Of a DNA stretch of 64,000 bases, positions 44,219-52,511 are shown piece by piece. The position numbers were made by a program, and so were the translations under genes. The stretch is from NCBI RefSeq assembly GCF_003234365.2, contig NZ_CP126260.1, positions 1,364,001 to 1,428,000 of the forward strand, read 5' to 3'. The notes under the pieces are model-generated. The model searched no databases, was not told the DNA's origin, and saw nothing but the letters and a program-made list of their open reading frames with translations. The stretch is from Curtobacterium sp. MCJR17_020 (GTDB lineage: Bacteria; Actinomycetota; Actinomycetes; Actinomycetales; Microbacteriaceae). Position 1 is the stretch's first letter. Every line of letters begins with the position of its first letter.

Positions 44219-44790
44219 TCGCGTCCCGTGCGTCGGTCCCGCCCACGGACGGCCGCCTGCCCGCGCGCCTCCCGCCGGCCTGCTTGCTCGCGCGCTCTCG
44301 GTGCACGCTGGACGCCGAGCACCGGACGCCGAGCGGGCGATATACCGGGGTTGCGCGCCCCGCGACCCGGGCATTTCGCCCGTTCGTGGGCGCATGCCGC
44401 AACTCACATGCATCCGTTGGAATACGAGCGCTCGCTCGCGCGAGCGGGCGAAATGCCGACGTGTGTAGCCGAGCTGACCCGGATGTTTCGCCCGTTCGCG
44501 GGTTCGGACGGCGGGATCGGGTGCCGGCGGGCGCGGGCACGGGGTCGGCGGGGCGCGATGCCGATCCCGGCTGATCGGGCACTGCCCCTATCGGTTCAGG
44601 CGGCGCAAGCGCATGCTGTGCGAGGTAACGGAACCCGAATCCGCAAGTGGTCGAAGCGCGATCGGCCCGCGGGGAGGGAGCGCCTCTCTGGGCCTCAGTC
44701 GAGCGTCGACGCTTCCTTCCTGTCCTGTTCCGGAGCTCGTCCCGCCGCGATTCGGGTGTCGCGACCGGACGGGAGGGACGTCCGCGTCCC
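44219..44790. other. Non-coding stretch with a repeated TTTCGCCCG motif
   Basis: No frame here has convincing codon bias. The 25-base segment 44366-44390 (CCCGG...TTTCGCCCGTTCG...GGG) recurs at 44478-44502 with four differences. An inverted copy of its core, GCATTTCGCCCGYTCG, lies between them at 44441-44456. The first and inverted copies could pair into a hairpin enclosing 54 bases. TATACC at 44341 could be a -10. A small RNA gene or a cluster of protein-binding sites is possible; nothing is proven. Confidence 0.4.
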
Positions 44791-44793
44791 CGC

Positions 44794-44821
44794 GAGCCGG
44801 GTCGTCACCGTCGCCCGGCTC
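44794..44821 (-). terminator. Terminator of the TPR-gene operon
   Basis: GAGCCGGG and CCCGGCTC form an 8-base stem with a 12-base loop, seven bases past the TPR stop. Confidence 0.6.
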
Positions 44822-44828
44822 GTGCAGT

Positions 44829-45311
44829 TCACTCGGTGAGGGCAGCCGCGTAGGCGCGGACGGACCGGTGGTAGCGGGGGAGTGTCGGTTCGACGGCCTC
44901 GATCGCGACACGGAGAGCCTCGTCGTGACGGCCTGCACTGTGCAGGGCGAGCGCGAGGAACACCTTCGGCGCGGCACCGGTGGACGGGTGCTCCGGGGCG
45001 TCGCGGAGCATCGCGATGGCCTCGTCGACGCGGTCGAGGTTCCGCAGGGTCGAGGCGTGTTGTACGACCATCTGCGCAGCCCGGGCAGGATCGACGTCGG
45101 CGAGTCCCGTGGCGGTGGCGGCTGCGTAGTGGACGTCGGCCTCGGCCTCGTGGCCGCCGGAGTCGTTCGCGCCGCCGAGTTCGAACGCGCCGAGGGCCGG
45201 GTGCGGCGCAGCGTCGGCGAGTTCGCGCATGCGGTCGATGCGCTCCTGGTCGTCGATCGTGTCGTCGGCCCAGAGTGCGGCGACGCGGGCTTCCCAGTCT
45301 GCGGTGCTCAT
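44829..45311 (-). CDS. Tetratricopeptide-repeat protein
   Basis: A 160-residue all-helical protein. At least two TPR-like units are visible: AQMVVQHASTLRNLDRVDEA followed by AIAMLRDAP, and VFLALALHSAGRHDEALRVA. Such repeats mediate protein binding. Its ATG overlaps the stop of the oxidoreductase-PmoA fusion gene (ATGA), so it is the last gene of that operon, but a TACGCT box six bases upstream may also drive it alone. Its role in the sugar system is unknown. Confidence 0.75.
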   Translation of the reverse strand: MSTADWEARVAALWADDTIDDQERIDRMRELADAAPHPALGAFELGGANDSGGHEAEADVHYAAATATGLADVDPARAAQMVVQHASTLRNLDRVDEAIAMLRDAPEHPSTGAAPKVFLALALHSAGRHDEALRVAIEAVEPTLPRYHRSVRAYAAALTE

Positions 45312-47251
45312 CGGTCCAGCGTATTGCCGCCCGGCGTCGCACCGTCGGCGATCGTCGCACCGTCGGTGATCGTCGCGCGGAAGGACCGGACGAGCGGGAC
45401 GCCGGGGTGCACGAGCGCCGGCGCACGCCAGGCGAGGGCCGAACCGATCGCCGGGTACTCGGCGGCCCGGACGAACCAGGGATCGCGGTGGTCGAGCGCT
45501 TCGAGCCGGATCGTGGCCGGCGCTCCCTCGAACACCGCCGACCACTCGACCCACGGTGTGACCGAGCCGTGCACGGCCGCTTCGCCCTGTGCGTCAGCGG
45601 TCCGGACGAGCACGTCGGTGCAGTCGGCGAAGCGCCAGAAGAAGCCGCCGTACCCGGCACCGACCCGGCCGTTGCTGCCCGGACCGCCGAGGTGCACGAC
45701 GGCGTCGCCGGGGGTTCGGAACGAGGACGACCAGGTCAGCTCCCACCCGGAGTCGACGGCGCGCCAGGCGAGTGTACGGTCCTCGTGCAGGACGACCGTG
45801 TGGTCGGGCGCGCGCCAGACGAGTTCCTGGACCGTGCCGCCACCGTGCGGAGCGGGGTGTTGCTCGGAGCGCGCGACGTCGACGCGGCCGTGGTCGTCGC
45901 GCCAGACGTAGCCCGGACCGTGCACGTAGGTGCGGCCGCCCCAGCAGTTCACGCCGTCGACGTCCGGGATCGCGACCCCGACGCCGCAGTGCCAGTCGTG
46001 GTCGGCCGGGTGGTGGGCGCTCAGGAGGGTGCCGCCGAGGGCCCGCACCGGGTGCAGGTACGGTCGCGGCGACGACGTCGCGATGGTCCCGGAGCCGTCG
46101 AGTTCCGTGGCCACCGGGGCCCCGTCGACGCGCAGGACCTGCAGCACCTCGTCGCGGGTGGTGTGGGCCCAGGGCGCACCGACCTCGGAGAACAACGCAC
46201 GTGCGTCGGCGGCGCGGTCGACGATCGCTTCGACGTCGGCGACGAGCGGACGACGGGCAGTCCCCTCGCCCTGCCACGTCACCCAGGGGTGGTCGATGCG
46301 GACGGGCTCGGCGGCACGAACGGCCTCGAGCACCTCGACGAACGCACCCGTGGAGACCAGGGGGACGAGCAGATCGTCCCCGCGGGACCGGTGGGCGAGC
46401 AGGTTCTCGAGCAGGTCCGTCCGGCCGAGCGTCCGGGTGGTGTCGCCGACGGTGACCTCGTCAGCCGTGTAGTGCAGCACGGCGCTCCCGGCGGTGCCGC
46501 GGACCCGAACGGTCGGCAGGACCTCGGACGGACCGCAGAGGGTCAGGGCCGCGGTGGCTTCGCGTCCGGCGCTGGTCGTGACCCGGACGGCCGAGGTGTC
46601 GTCGCCCTCGATGTCGTTCGCCCGGAACAGCTCGACCTCGACGCGCCTGACGTCGGACGCCCGACGGCAGCCGACGAGCGCCAGGGCCGTCGCGACCGCG
46701 TGGGCGAGCGGGTTCGTCACGACGCCGTCGAGGACGTCGACGCCCTGGACCCGACGCCGTCCGGCCCACCCGGAACGGTCCCAGTACGCCTGGTTCCTCG
46801 TCCACGTGCCGACGGCCGCGGCGGAGCGGACCGGACCGACGAGCGACCCGTCACGGAACGCCGGCAGCGCCTCGGACCCGAGGCTCTGGAACCCGACCTG
46901 CACGACGCGGCCGGTGCGCTGCTCGGCGTCGAGCAGGGTGTCGAGCGCGTCGCGGGTGGTCACGGGGGGCTTCTCGAGCAGGACGTCTGCCCCGGCCTCG
47001 AGGGCAGCGAGCGCCAGCGGCAGGTGCGCGGCGATCGGGGCAGCGATGACGACGACGTCGACCGGGCCGTGGTCGAGCGCTGCCACGACGTCGGCCACGA
47101 CGACCGCCCCGTCGTCGGAGGTGGTGCCCAGTGTGGGGTCGACGACGGCGGTCAGCGTGCAGACCCCCGCGGCGACGAGCCGGTCGATGTTCGCGCGGTG
47201 GTGCAGGCCGTACCCACGCGCACCGACGAGCACCACTCCGGGCAGGGTCAT
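45308..47251 (-). CDS. Gfo/Idh/MocA oxidoreductase fused to a PmoA-like (DUF6807) domain
   Basis: A 647-residue two-domain protein. Residues 1-340 are an NAD(P)-dependent Gfo/Idh/MocA dehydrogenase: the Rossmann entry is VLVGARGYGLHHRANIDRL, EKPP is near 94, and the catalytic-area VTNPLAHAVATAL lies near 180. Residues 360-640 match the PmoA-like family (YLHPVRALGGTLLSAHHPAD, HDWHCGVGVAIPDVDGVNCW and WSSSFRTPG), a beta-sandwich often found beside sugar oxidoreductases. No methane-oxidation role is implied. It lies in the LacI-operator-controlled sugar operon, with overlaps of three to four bases on both sides. Confidence 0.83.
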   Translation of the reverse strand: MTLPGVVLVGARGYGLHHRANIDRLVAAGVCTLTAVVDPTLGTTSDDGAVVVADVVAALDHGPVDVVVIAAPIAAHLPLALAALEAGADVLLEKPPVTTRDALDTLLDAEQRTGRVVQVGFQSLGSEALPAFRDGSLVGPVRSAAAVGTWTRNQAYWDRSGWAGRRRVQGVDVLDGVVTNPLAHAVATALALVGCRRASDVRRVEVELFRANDIEGDDTSAVRVTTSAGREATAALTLCGPSEVLPTVRVRGTAGSAVLHYTADEVTVGDTTRTLGRTDLLENLLAHRSRGDDLLVPLVSTGAFVEVLEAVRAAEPVRIDHPWVTWQGEGTARRPLVADVEAIVDRAADARALFSEVGAPWAHTTRDEVLQVLRVDGAPVATELDGSGTIATSSPRPYLHPVRALGGTLLSAHHPADHDWHCGVGVAIPDVDGVNCWGGRTYVHGPGYVWRDDHGRVDVARSEQHPAPHGGGTVQELVWRAPDHTVVLHEDRTLAWRAVDSGWELTWSSSFRTPGDAVVHLGGPGSNGRVGAGYGGFFWRFADCTDVLVRTADAQGEAAVHGSVTPWVEWSAVFEGAPATIRLEALDHRDPWFVRAAEYPAIGSALAWRAPALVHPGVPLVRSFRATITDGATIADGATPGGNTLDR

Positions 47252-48996
47252 CGAGCGGTGCCGATCACGATGCGCGTCGTGCCGGGGGAGCGCCCGGTCA
47301 CGTGGACGTGCTCGCCGTCCGGTCGGTCGGTGCCGCCGAGGAACGCGTAGTCCTGTCCGGGCGCGTAGAACGCCGGCTGGGCCGGGCCGCTGCCGTTGCC
47401 TGCCCCGAAGGACACGGCGTCGTCGACGACACGGTAGGTGCCGGTCCGGTCGGCGAGGACGGTCTCCCCGGTCGCGGCGTCGGTGCTCACACCGGTGAAC
47501 GTACCCCCGCCGCGGAACGTCAGCTGGAGCGACCACGGCACGTCGGCGCCCTCGGTCGTCACGTCGAGCGAGACCGCGTCCGGCGTGACGGTCACGTCGA
47601 CCGTGGTGGTGAGGGAGACGGTGTCCGCCGCACGCGCACCGAAGGACATCGACGCCGAGAACCGGCCTTCGTCACCGAGCGCGTAGGCGCCGTCGGTGCG
47701 TCGAGCCGCGGCGGGCAGGGGCTGGTGGTAGCCGGCGGACACGGTCTCGGAGAGGCGGTACCGCCCGTCGCCGAGGGACTCCAGCGAGGTCGGACGGAAC
47801 GGTCCGAGCCCGAAGAACTCCCGCGACAGCCGGACGTCGGACAGCACGACCGAACCTGCGCTGGCGAACACCCGCAGGAACGTGGGGCTGTTCGCCAGGC
47901 CCGATCGGACGTGGCCCTGCGACGGCACGTCCGAGCCGGCGAACAGCACGACGCTGCGGTCCTGTTCGCGGACGTGCACGAGCCGGGCCTCGGCGAAGGT
48001 GTGCTCGGCCGGTTCCAGCGGCGCACCGACGGGCAACGGACGGGCGAGCAGCGGATCCGTCATCGCGCGGGCGGCGACCGCACCGGGCTGCCACATCTCG
48101 GCGACGGCAGCTCGTGCAGCGACGGCGGCGAGGTCGGCACGATCGTCGAGCACGGCCACGTGCCAGAGCAGGGGAGCGAACGCGCCGATGCCGAACGCCT
48201 GCGACTGGTCCTGGCGACGGGACTGGACGGTCTCGACGGTGTCGTCGGGCAGCAGCAGTGCGAGGGTGGCGTCGAGGGACCGGCGGACGGGGTCGAGCAG
48301 CTCCGGCCGCTGCAGCACCGAGGCGAGGACGACGAACGACGGGCACGAGACGGCCGCGGCGTAGTTCGGGCTGCGCTCGGACCACAGCCCGTCGTCGTCG
48401 ATGTCTGCGCCCTCGGCGAGCCACTCGTCGATCCGTTCGACCAGCGCCGGTGCCGGGTGCAGCCGGTGGATCCGGGCAAGGGCGGCCGAGACCTCCCACC
48501 GGTGGTTCGGCGTGTGCACGCCACCCGTCAGCAGCGCCGGCGTCGCACGGTGCACGATCCGGTCGAGGTCGTCGGCCAGCACCGCGGCCGCCGGCACCGA
48601 CGCCCGGTACGGCGCGAGCAGCTCGAGGGCGTCGCAGACGTCGTTCACGGTGAACGCCGAGTCCGGCGGGGAGAGCACGTTGTCGCCGCCGACGAACGTG
48701 CCGCCGGGGGACTGCCGGGCCGCGAGGTGCCGGACCCAGCGGTGCGCGGTCGCAAGGTCGTCGTCGGGAAGGTGATCCTCCCCACCGGCACGGCCCGGAC
48801 GCCGCTGGCACGTCGTCCGGGGACCGGCGGCGTGGGCCCAGCCTCCCGTCCGCTCGTTCCGGACCCACGCCCCGACCAGCGTGAGGGCACGCGCCATCAG
48901 TTCCCGGTGCTGCAGCGCAGCCGGATCGTCGTCGGCGAGCCGGAGGCGCGCGACGGCGGCGTCCGCGGCCGGGCCGATCGCCTCGTGGAACCCCAT
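47248..48996 (-). CDS. Putative toroid-fold polysaccharide lyase/hydrolase-like protein
   Basis: A 582-residue cytoplasmic protein with no signal peptide. Residues 1-320 are alpha-helical with Trp/His motifs recalling (alpha/alpha) toroids: HTPNHRWEVSAALARI, GLWSERSPNYAAAVSC and QSQAFGIGAF. Residues 330-580 look like a beta-sandwich (RSVVLFAGSDVPSQGHVRSG and FGLGPFRPTSLESLGDGRYR). The combination recalls heparinase II/III-like and related lyases, but I cannot assign a family. It is co-translated between a permease and the oxidoreductase-PmoA fusion, so it probably acts on the imported saccharide. Confidence 0.6.
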   Translation of the reverse strand: MGFHEAIGPAADAAVARLRLADDDPAALQHRELMARALTLVGAWVRNERTGGWAHAAGPRTTCQRRPGRAGGEDHLPDDDLATAHRWVRHLAARQSPGGTFVGGDNVLSPPDSAFTVNDVCDALELLAPYRASVPAAAVLADDLDRIVHRATPALLTGGVHTPNHRWEVSAALARIHRLHPAPALVERIDEWLAEGADIDDDGLWSERSPNYAAAVSCPSFVVLASVLQRPELLDPVRRSLDATLALLLPDDTVETVQSRRQDQSQAFGIGAFAPLLWHVAVLDDRADLAAVAARAAVAEMWQPGAVAARAMTDPLLARPLPVGAPLEPAEHTFAEARLVHVREQDRSVVLFAGSDVPSQGHVRSGLANSPTFLRVFASAGSVVLSDVRLSREFFGLGPFRPTSLESLGDGRYRLSETVSAGYHQPLPAAARRTDGAYALGDEGRFSASMSFGARAADTVSLTTTVDVTVTPDAVSLDVTTEGADVPWSLQLTFRGGGTFTGVSTDAATGETVLADRTGTYRVVDDAVSFGAGNGSGPAQPAFYAPGQDYAFLGGTDRPDGEHVHVTGRSPGTTRIVIGTAR

Positions 48997-49919
48997 CAGT
49001 CCTTGAGTCCCGCGTTGAGGTCCGCGCCGTTCACGTACTTCTGGAACACCAGGTAGATGAGCACGAGCGGGATGATCGAGATCACCGAGGCGCCGAGCAG
49101 GACGGTCCAGTTGACGTTCTCGGCACCGACGATGCTCTGCAGCGCGATCTGGATCGTGAACTGGTGCGGGTCGTTGAGCACCAGGAGCGGCCAGATGTAG
49201 TCGTTCCACCGCCACTGGAACGAGAAGATCGCGAGCGTCAGCATGATCGGCCGGGAGATCGGCAGCATGATCCGCCAGAAGATCCCGAACTCGCTCGCAC
49301 CGTCGATGCGCGCGGCCTCGACCAGGTCGTCGGGCACCGTGATGAAGAACTGCCGGAACATGAAGATGCCGGTGGCGGTGATGACCGACGGCACGATGAT
49401 GCCGGCCAACGAGTCGTACATGCCGAGGTCGCGGATGACGATGAACGTCGGCGCGAGGATGACCTCGGTCGGCAGCATCGTCGTCGCCAGGATGCAGACG
49501 AAGAAGACCTTCAGCCACTTGTTGTCGTACTTCGCCAGGGCGTAGCCGGTGGCGGCGCTCGCCAGCACGGTGAGCACGGTGGTGACCAGCGCGACGATGA
49601 CGGTGTTGCCGAAGTAGCGGGCGAAGTCGTAGCTCGCCCACGCCTCGGTGAAGCCGCTCACCGACCAGTTCTTCGGCAGCAGGGTCAGCGGGTACGAGAA
49701 CAGTTCGCCGCCGGGCTTGAAGGCGCTCAGCACGAACCAGAGGACCGGGAAGCCGAAGGCGATGATGAAGACCCAGAGCAGGGCGGTGGCGGCGATGGCC
49801 TTCGGACGGGGCGGGCCGTCGAGGCGCTTGGTCGTGCTCTTGCGCGTGCTCTTGCTCTTGCTCTTGGTCGTGTTGTCGGTTGCGGGTGCGCCGGGGGCGC
49901 TGGGCAGGGTGGCGGTCAT
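48996..49919 (-). CDS. Sugar ABC transporter permease (MalG-type, LacI divergon)
   Basis: A 307-residue CUT1 permease. The EAA loop DLVEAARIDGASEFGIFWRI is near residue 207, and the C-terminus YVNGADLNAGLKD is typical. The cytosolic N-terminus carries an unusual Lys/Ser/Thr-rich run, TTKSKSKSTRKSTTKR, encoded by a low-complexity stretch. It overlaps the neighbouring genes by one and four bases. Confidence 0.92.
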   Translation of the reverse strand: MTATLPSAPGAPATDNTTKSKSKSTRKSTTKRLDGPPRPKAIAATALLWVFIIAFGFPVLWFVLSAFKPGGELFSYPLTLLPKNWSVSGFTEAWASYDFARYFGNTVIVALVTTVLTVLASAATGYALAKYDNKWLKVFFVCILATTMLPTEVILAPTFIVIRDLGMYDSLAGIIVPSVITATGIFMFRQFFITVPDDLVEAARIDGASEFGIFWRIMLPISRPIMLTLAIFSFQWRWNDYIWPLLVLNDPHQFTIQIALQSIVGAENVNWTVLLGASVISIIPLVLIYLVFQKYVNGADLNAGLKD

Positions 49920-50890
49920 CGACGGGCCTCCGTCCGACGGTTCACGGCCAGCTGGATGAGCGCGATGGCCATGAGGATGAGCATGAGGACCATCGACGCC
50001 GCGCTCGCGTAGCCGATGTGGGCGTTCTGGAACCCGTTCGTGTAGATGTACTGCACGAGCAGGTTGTTGTCGGTGCCGGGTCCGCCGCCGTTGAGCGCCT
50101 GGATGGTGGCGAACTCCTTGAACGCACCGAGCGACGACAGCAGGATCACGATGAACGACGTCGGCGCGATGCTCGGCAGCGTGATGTACCGGAACTGGTG
50201 CCACGCGCCGGCCCCGTCGAGGGACGCCGCCTCGTAGTACGACTGCGGCACGTTCCGGATCGCAGCGACGAACAGCAGCATGTTGAAGGCGGCTCCGGCC
50301 CACGCGGTGGCGAACACCACCACGAGCAGCGACAGGTCGGCGTTCGACTGCCACGGCACGGCCTTGCCACCGAGGGACTCGATGACGAAGTTCGCCAGGC
50401 CGAAGTTCTCGCCGAACATCCACCGCCAGATGACACCGGTGACGATCGGGGAGATGAGCCACGGCACGAAGAACACGATGCGGGCGACGCTGCGGCCCTT
50501 CGCCGCCGGGCTCGTCAGCATCAGCGCCATCGACAGTGCGAGCACGAAGCCGAGCGGGACGGCGACGATCGCGTAGAGGAAGGTGCGCCCGAGGGCTGCG
50601 TAGAAGGTGTCGTCGGCGAACAGCTCGAAGTAGTTCGCCAACCCGATGAACTTCGGGTCGACGACGCCGTTGTAGTCGGTGAACGAGTAGCCGAGACCGA
50701 TGACGGCGGGCCACACGAAGAACACGACGAACAGGACGGCGTTGACGCTCACGAACAGGATCGGGGCGAGGACGGGCTTGCTGACGCCGGAGCGTCGGCG
50801 CTTCGTCGTCTTCGCGGCTCCGGGCCGGCGGGGCGGCACCGGGGTGGGGACGGCGGTCTGCACGTCACCGGCTGCGGTGGGGATGCTCAC
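49916..50890 (-). CDS. Sugar ABC transporter permease (MalF-type, LacI divergon)
   Basis: A 324-residue CUT1 permease. The EAA loop SYYEAASLDGAGAWHQFRYI is near residue 227, and FVVFFVWPAVIGLGYSFTDY is the first periplasmic entry. The N-terminus is a Pro/Lys/Arg-rich cytosolic stretch of about 38 residues. It starts at GTG 50890, 94 bases after the binding-protein stop, with a hairpin in that gap. Confidence 0.92.
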   Translation of the reverse strand: MSIPTAAGDVQTAVPTPVPPRRPGAAKTTKRRRSGVSKPVLAPILFVSVNAVLFVVFFVWPAVIGLGYSFTDYNGVVDPKFIGLANYFELFADDTFYAALGRTFLYAIVAVPLGFVLALSMALMLTSPAAKGRSVARIVFFVPWLISPIVTGVIWRWMFGENFGLANFVIESLGGKAVPWQSNADLSLLVVVFATAWAGAAFNMLLFVAAIRNVPQSYYEAASLDGAGAWHQFRYITLPSIAPTSFIVILLSSLGAFKEFATIQALNGGGPGTDNNLLVQYIYTNGFQNAHIGYASAASMVLMLILMAIALIQLAVNRRTEARR

Positions 50891-50951
50891 GGTGATCCTC
50901 TTCGTTCGTCGCTTGCTGGGGAGCGGACAGGGCGCGGGACGCCGGACAGGG

Positions 50952-50979
50952 CGGGGCCGGACGCGTGCGTCCGGCCCCG
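50952..50979 (-). terminator. Intra-operon hairpin after the binding-protein gene
   Basis: Perfect 13-base arms, CGGGGCCGGACGC at 50952-50964 and its complement at 50967-50979, begin five bases past the binding-protein stop. As in other sugar operons it probably stabilises or partly terminates the mRNA, giving more binding protein than permease. Confidence 0.65.
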
Positions 50980-50984
50980 TTCCG

Positions 50985-52265
50985 TCAGCCGACGTGCTCC
51001 TCGTAGTACTTCGTGATCGTCTCGAGGGTCTTCTTCGCCGACTGCTGCCCGTTGATGAGCTTGCCGACCTCGGCGGTGGTGGGATCGGTGCCGAGCTCCT
51101 TGCCCTCGACCGCCCACTTCGCGCTCTCCTTGGCGTAGGAGCTCGAGATCGGGTCGGCTGCGTCGATCTCCTTCTGGTAGAGCGCGAAGGAGTCCTTCGC
51201 CGCCTGCGACTCGAACGGGTACTGGATGTCCAGCCCGGTCTCGACCGGCAGGAAGCCGTTCGTCGTCACGAGCTCGGCGTAGTTCGTCGGGTCGTACATG
51301 TAGTCGATGAACTTCTTCGCCGCGGCACCGCGGGCGTCCGAGTTGTCGAAGCCGACGATGTTGCCGCCGTAGTTGATCTCGGTGGCGTGGGTCGGGTCGG
51401 CCGGGGTGGCGGCGCTCGCCCAGTCGAAGTCGGTGATGTTCGACGCGAAGTCCGACGACTGCCAGACACCCGAGAAGTACGCGACGACCTGACCGCTCTT
51501 GAACAGGGCGTTCGGGTCCTGGCCGCTCGTCCACACCGACTTCGGCATGACCGAGTCGTCGTTCATGTCGGCGAAGTCCTGCAGCGCGTCCACGGTCTTC
51601 GCGTCGGTCGGGAAGGAGCCGTCCTTCTCCTGCTGCATGAAGTCGGTGCCCTTGGTGAACATGTAGGCACGCAGACGCGACGGCGACGAGTCGAACACCA
51701 TGTCGTACTTCGCGCCGGTCTTCGCCTTCACCTTGTCGGCGGCCGTGAGGAACTCGTCCCAGGTCCACGCCTTCGCGGGGTCGGTCGGGTAGTCGACGCC
51801 GGCCTTCTCGAACAGCGACTTGTTCACGAACAGGCCGGCAGCGGTGACGTCGGACGGGATCGAAGTGACCTTGCCGTCGTCGTCCTTCGCGATGATGTCC
51901 TGGTCGATCTTGTTCGCGTCGTCGTCGACGATCGAGGCCAGGTCGACGGTCTTGCCGGTCCAGATCGGGTCGATGCCGGCGGCGCGCACGACGTCGGGCA
52001 GCGAGTTCGCCTGGGCGGACTCGCGGAGCTTGGTCTGCAGCCCGTCGTACGGCAGGTTCACGATCTTGACCGTGACGCCGGTCTTCTTCTCGTACGCGGT
52101 GGCGAGGTCCTGGTAGCCCTTCTCCTGCGCGGTGGAGGTGGAGAGCCAGAAGGTCAGCTGATCGACCTTGCCGCCGTCGCCGGAGCTGCCGGAGGCACAG
52201 CCGCTCAACAGGGCCAGTGCGGCGATGCCGCCGGCGAGCGCGAGCATTCTCTTGGATGACTTCAT
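50985..52265 (-). CDS. Sugar ABC transporter substrate-binding lipoprotein (LacI divergon)
   Basis: A 426-residue family-1 binding protein. The signal peptide MKSSKRMLALAGGIAALALL ends in the lipobox LSGC near residue 23. AGLFVNKSLFEKAGVDYPTD and FKSGQVVAYFSGVWQSSDF are typical CUT1 motifs. It is the first gene of the minus-strand operon, and the operator GGCAAGCGCTTTCC lies about 100 bases upstream. The sugar is unknown. Confidence 0.93.
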   Translation of the reverse strand: MKSSKRMLALAGGIAALALLSGCASGSSGDGGKVDQLTFWLSTSTAQEKGYQDLATAYEKKTGVTVKIVNLPYDGLQTKLRESAQANSLPDVVRAAGIDPIWTGKTVDLASIVDDDANKIDQDIIAKDDDGKVTSIPSDVTAAGLFVNKSLFEKAGVDYPTDPAKAWTWDEFLTAADKVKAKTGAKYDMVFDSSPSRLRAYMFTKGTDFMQQEKDGSFPTDAKTVDALQDFADMNDDSVMPKSVWTSGQDPNALFKSGQVVAYFSGVWQSSDFASNITDFDWASAATPADPTHATEINYGGNIVGFDNSDARGAAAKKFIDYMYDPTNYAELVTTNGFLPVETGLDIQYPFESQAAKDSFALYQKEIDAADPISSSYAKESAKWAVEGKELGTDPTTAEVGKLINGQQSAKKTLETITKYYEEHVG

Positions 52266-52352
52266 CGTCACTGCTTTCGTTCGGGACCACTGGCGTCTGC
52301 CGTGGGCGAGCGTTCGGGGTGTCTCGGCCGAGGACCCCAGGTCTACACGACG

Positions 52353-52377
52353 TGAGCGCTCATGGCAAGCGCTTTCC
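52353..52377. promoter_or_regulatory. Tandem LacI-type operators upstream of the binding-protein operon
   Basis: GGCAAGCGCTTTCC at 52364-52377 is identical to the site at 53809-53822. A perfect palindrome, TGAGCGCTCA, lies beside it at 52353-52362. Both share the AGCGCT core, with centres 13 bases apart. The rest of 52266-52511 holds the two divergent promoters. Confidence 0.72.
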
Positions 52378-52462
52378 TGCGCGATGTTCTGACAATGTGA
52401 CCAGCCGTCTCGGAAGGCCGCGCCGGCGGCGCGGACGCTGGTCGGGCCTCCCGGGAAATCGC

Positions 52463-52468
52463 TATCCT
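52463..52468 (+). promoter_or_regulatory. -10 element TATCCT for the second LacI gene
   Basis: TATCCT lies 43 bases before the ATG at 52512, whose ribosome-binding site is TGGAGG; this is a leadered transcript. Confidence 0.4.
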
Positions 52469-52511
52469 CACCACAGACCGCGCACGGCGCGGACCGGACT
52501 GGAGGCACGAC

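Noticed and set aside
44613..45911. Plus-strand open frame running from the non-coding stretch over the TPR and fusion genes
   Set aside because: It is antisense to coupled genes with recognisable domains and has no ribosome-binding site or domain of its own.
45308..47251. Reading the PmoA-like domain as evidence for methane oxidation
   Set aside because: The domain name is historical. It lies in a sugar operon, is fused to a sugar-type dehydrogenase and has no methane monooxygenase partners.
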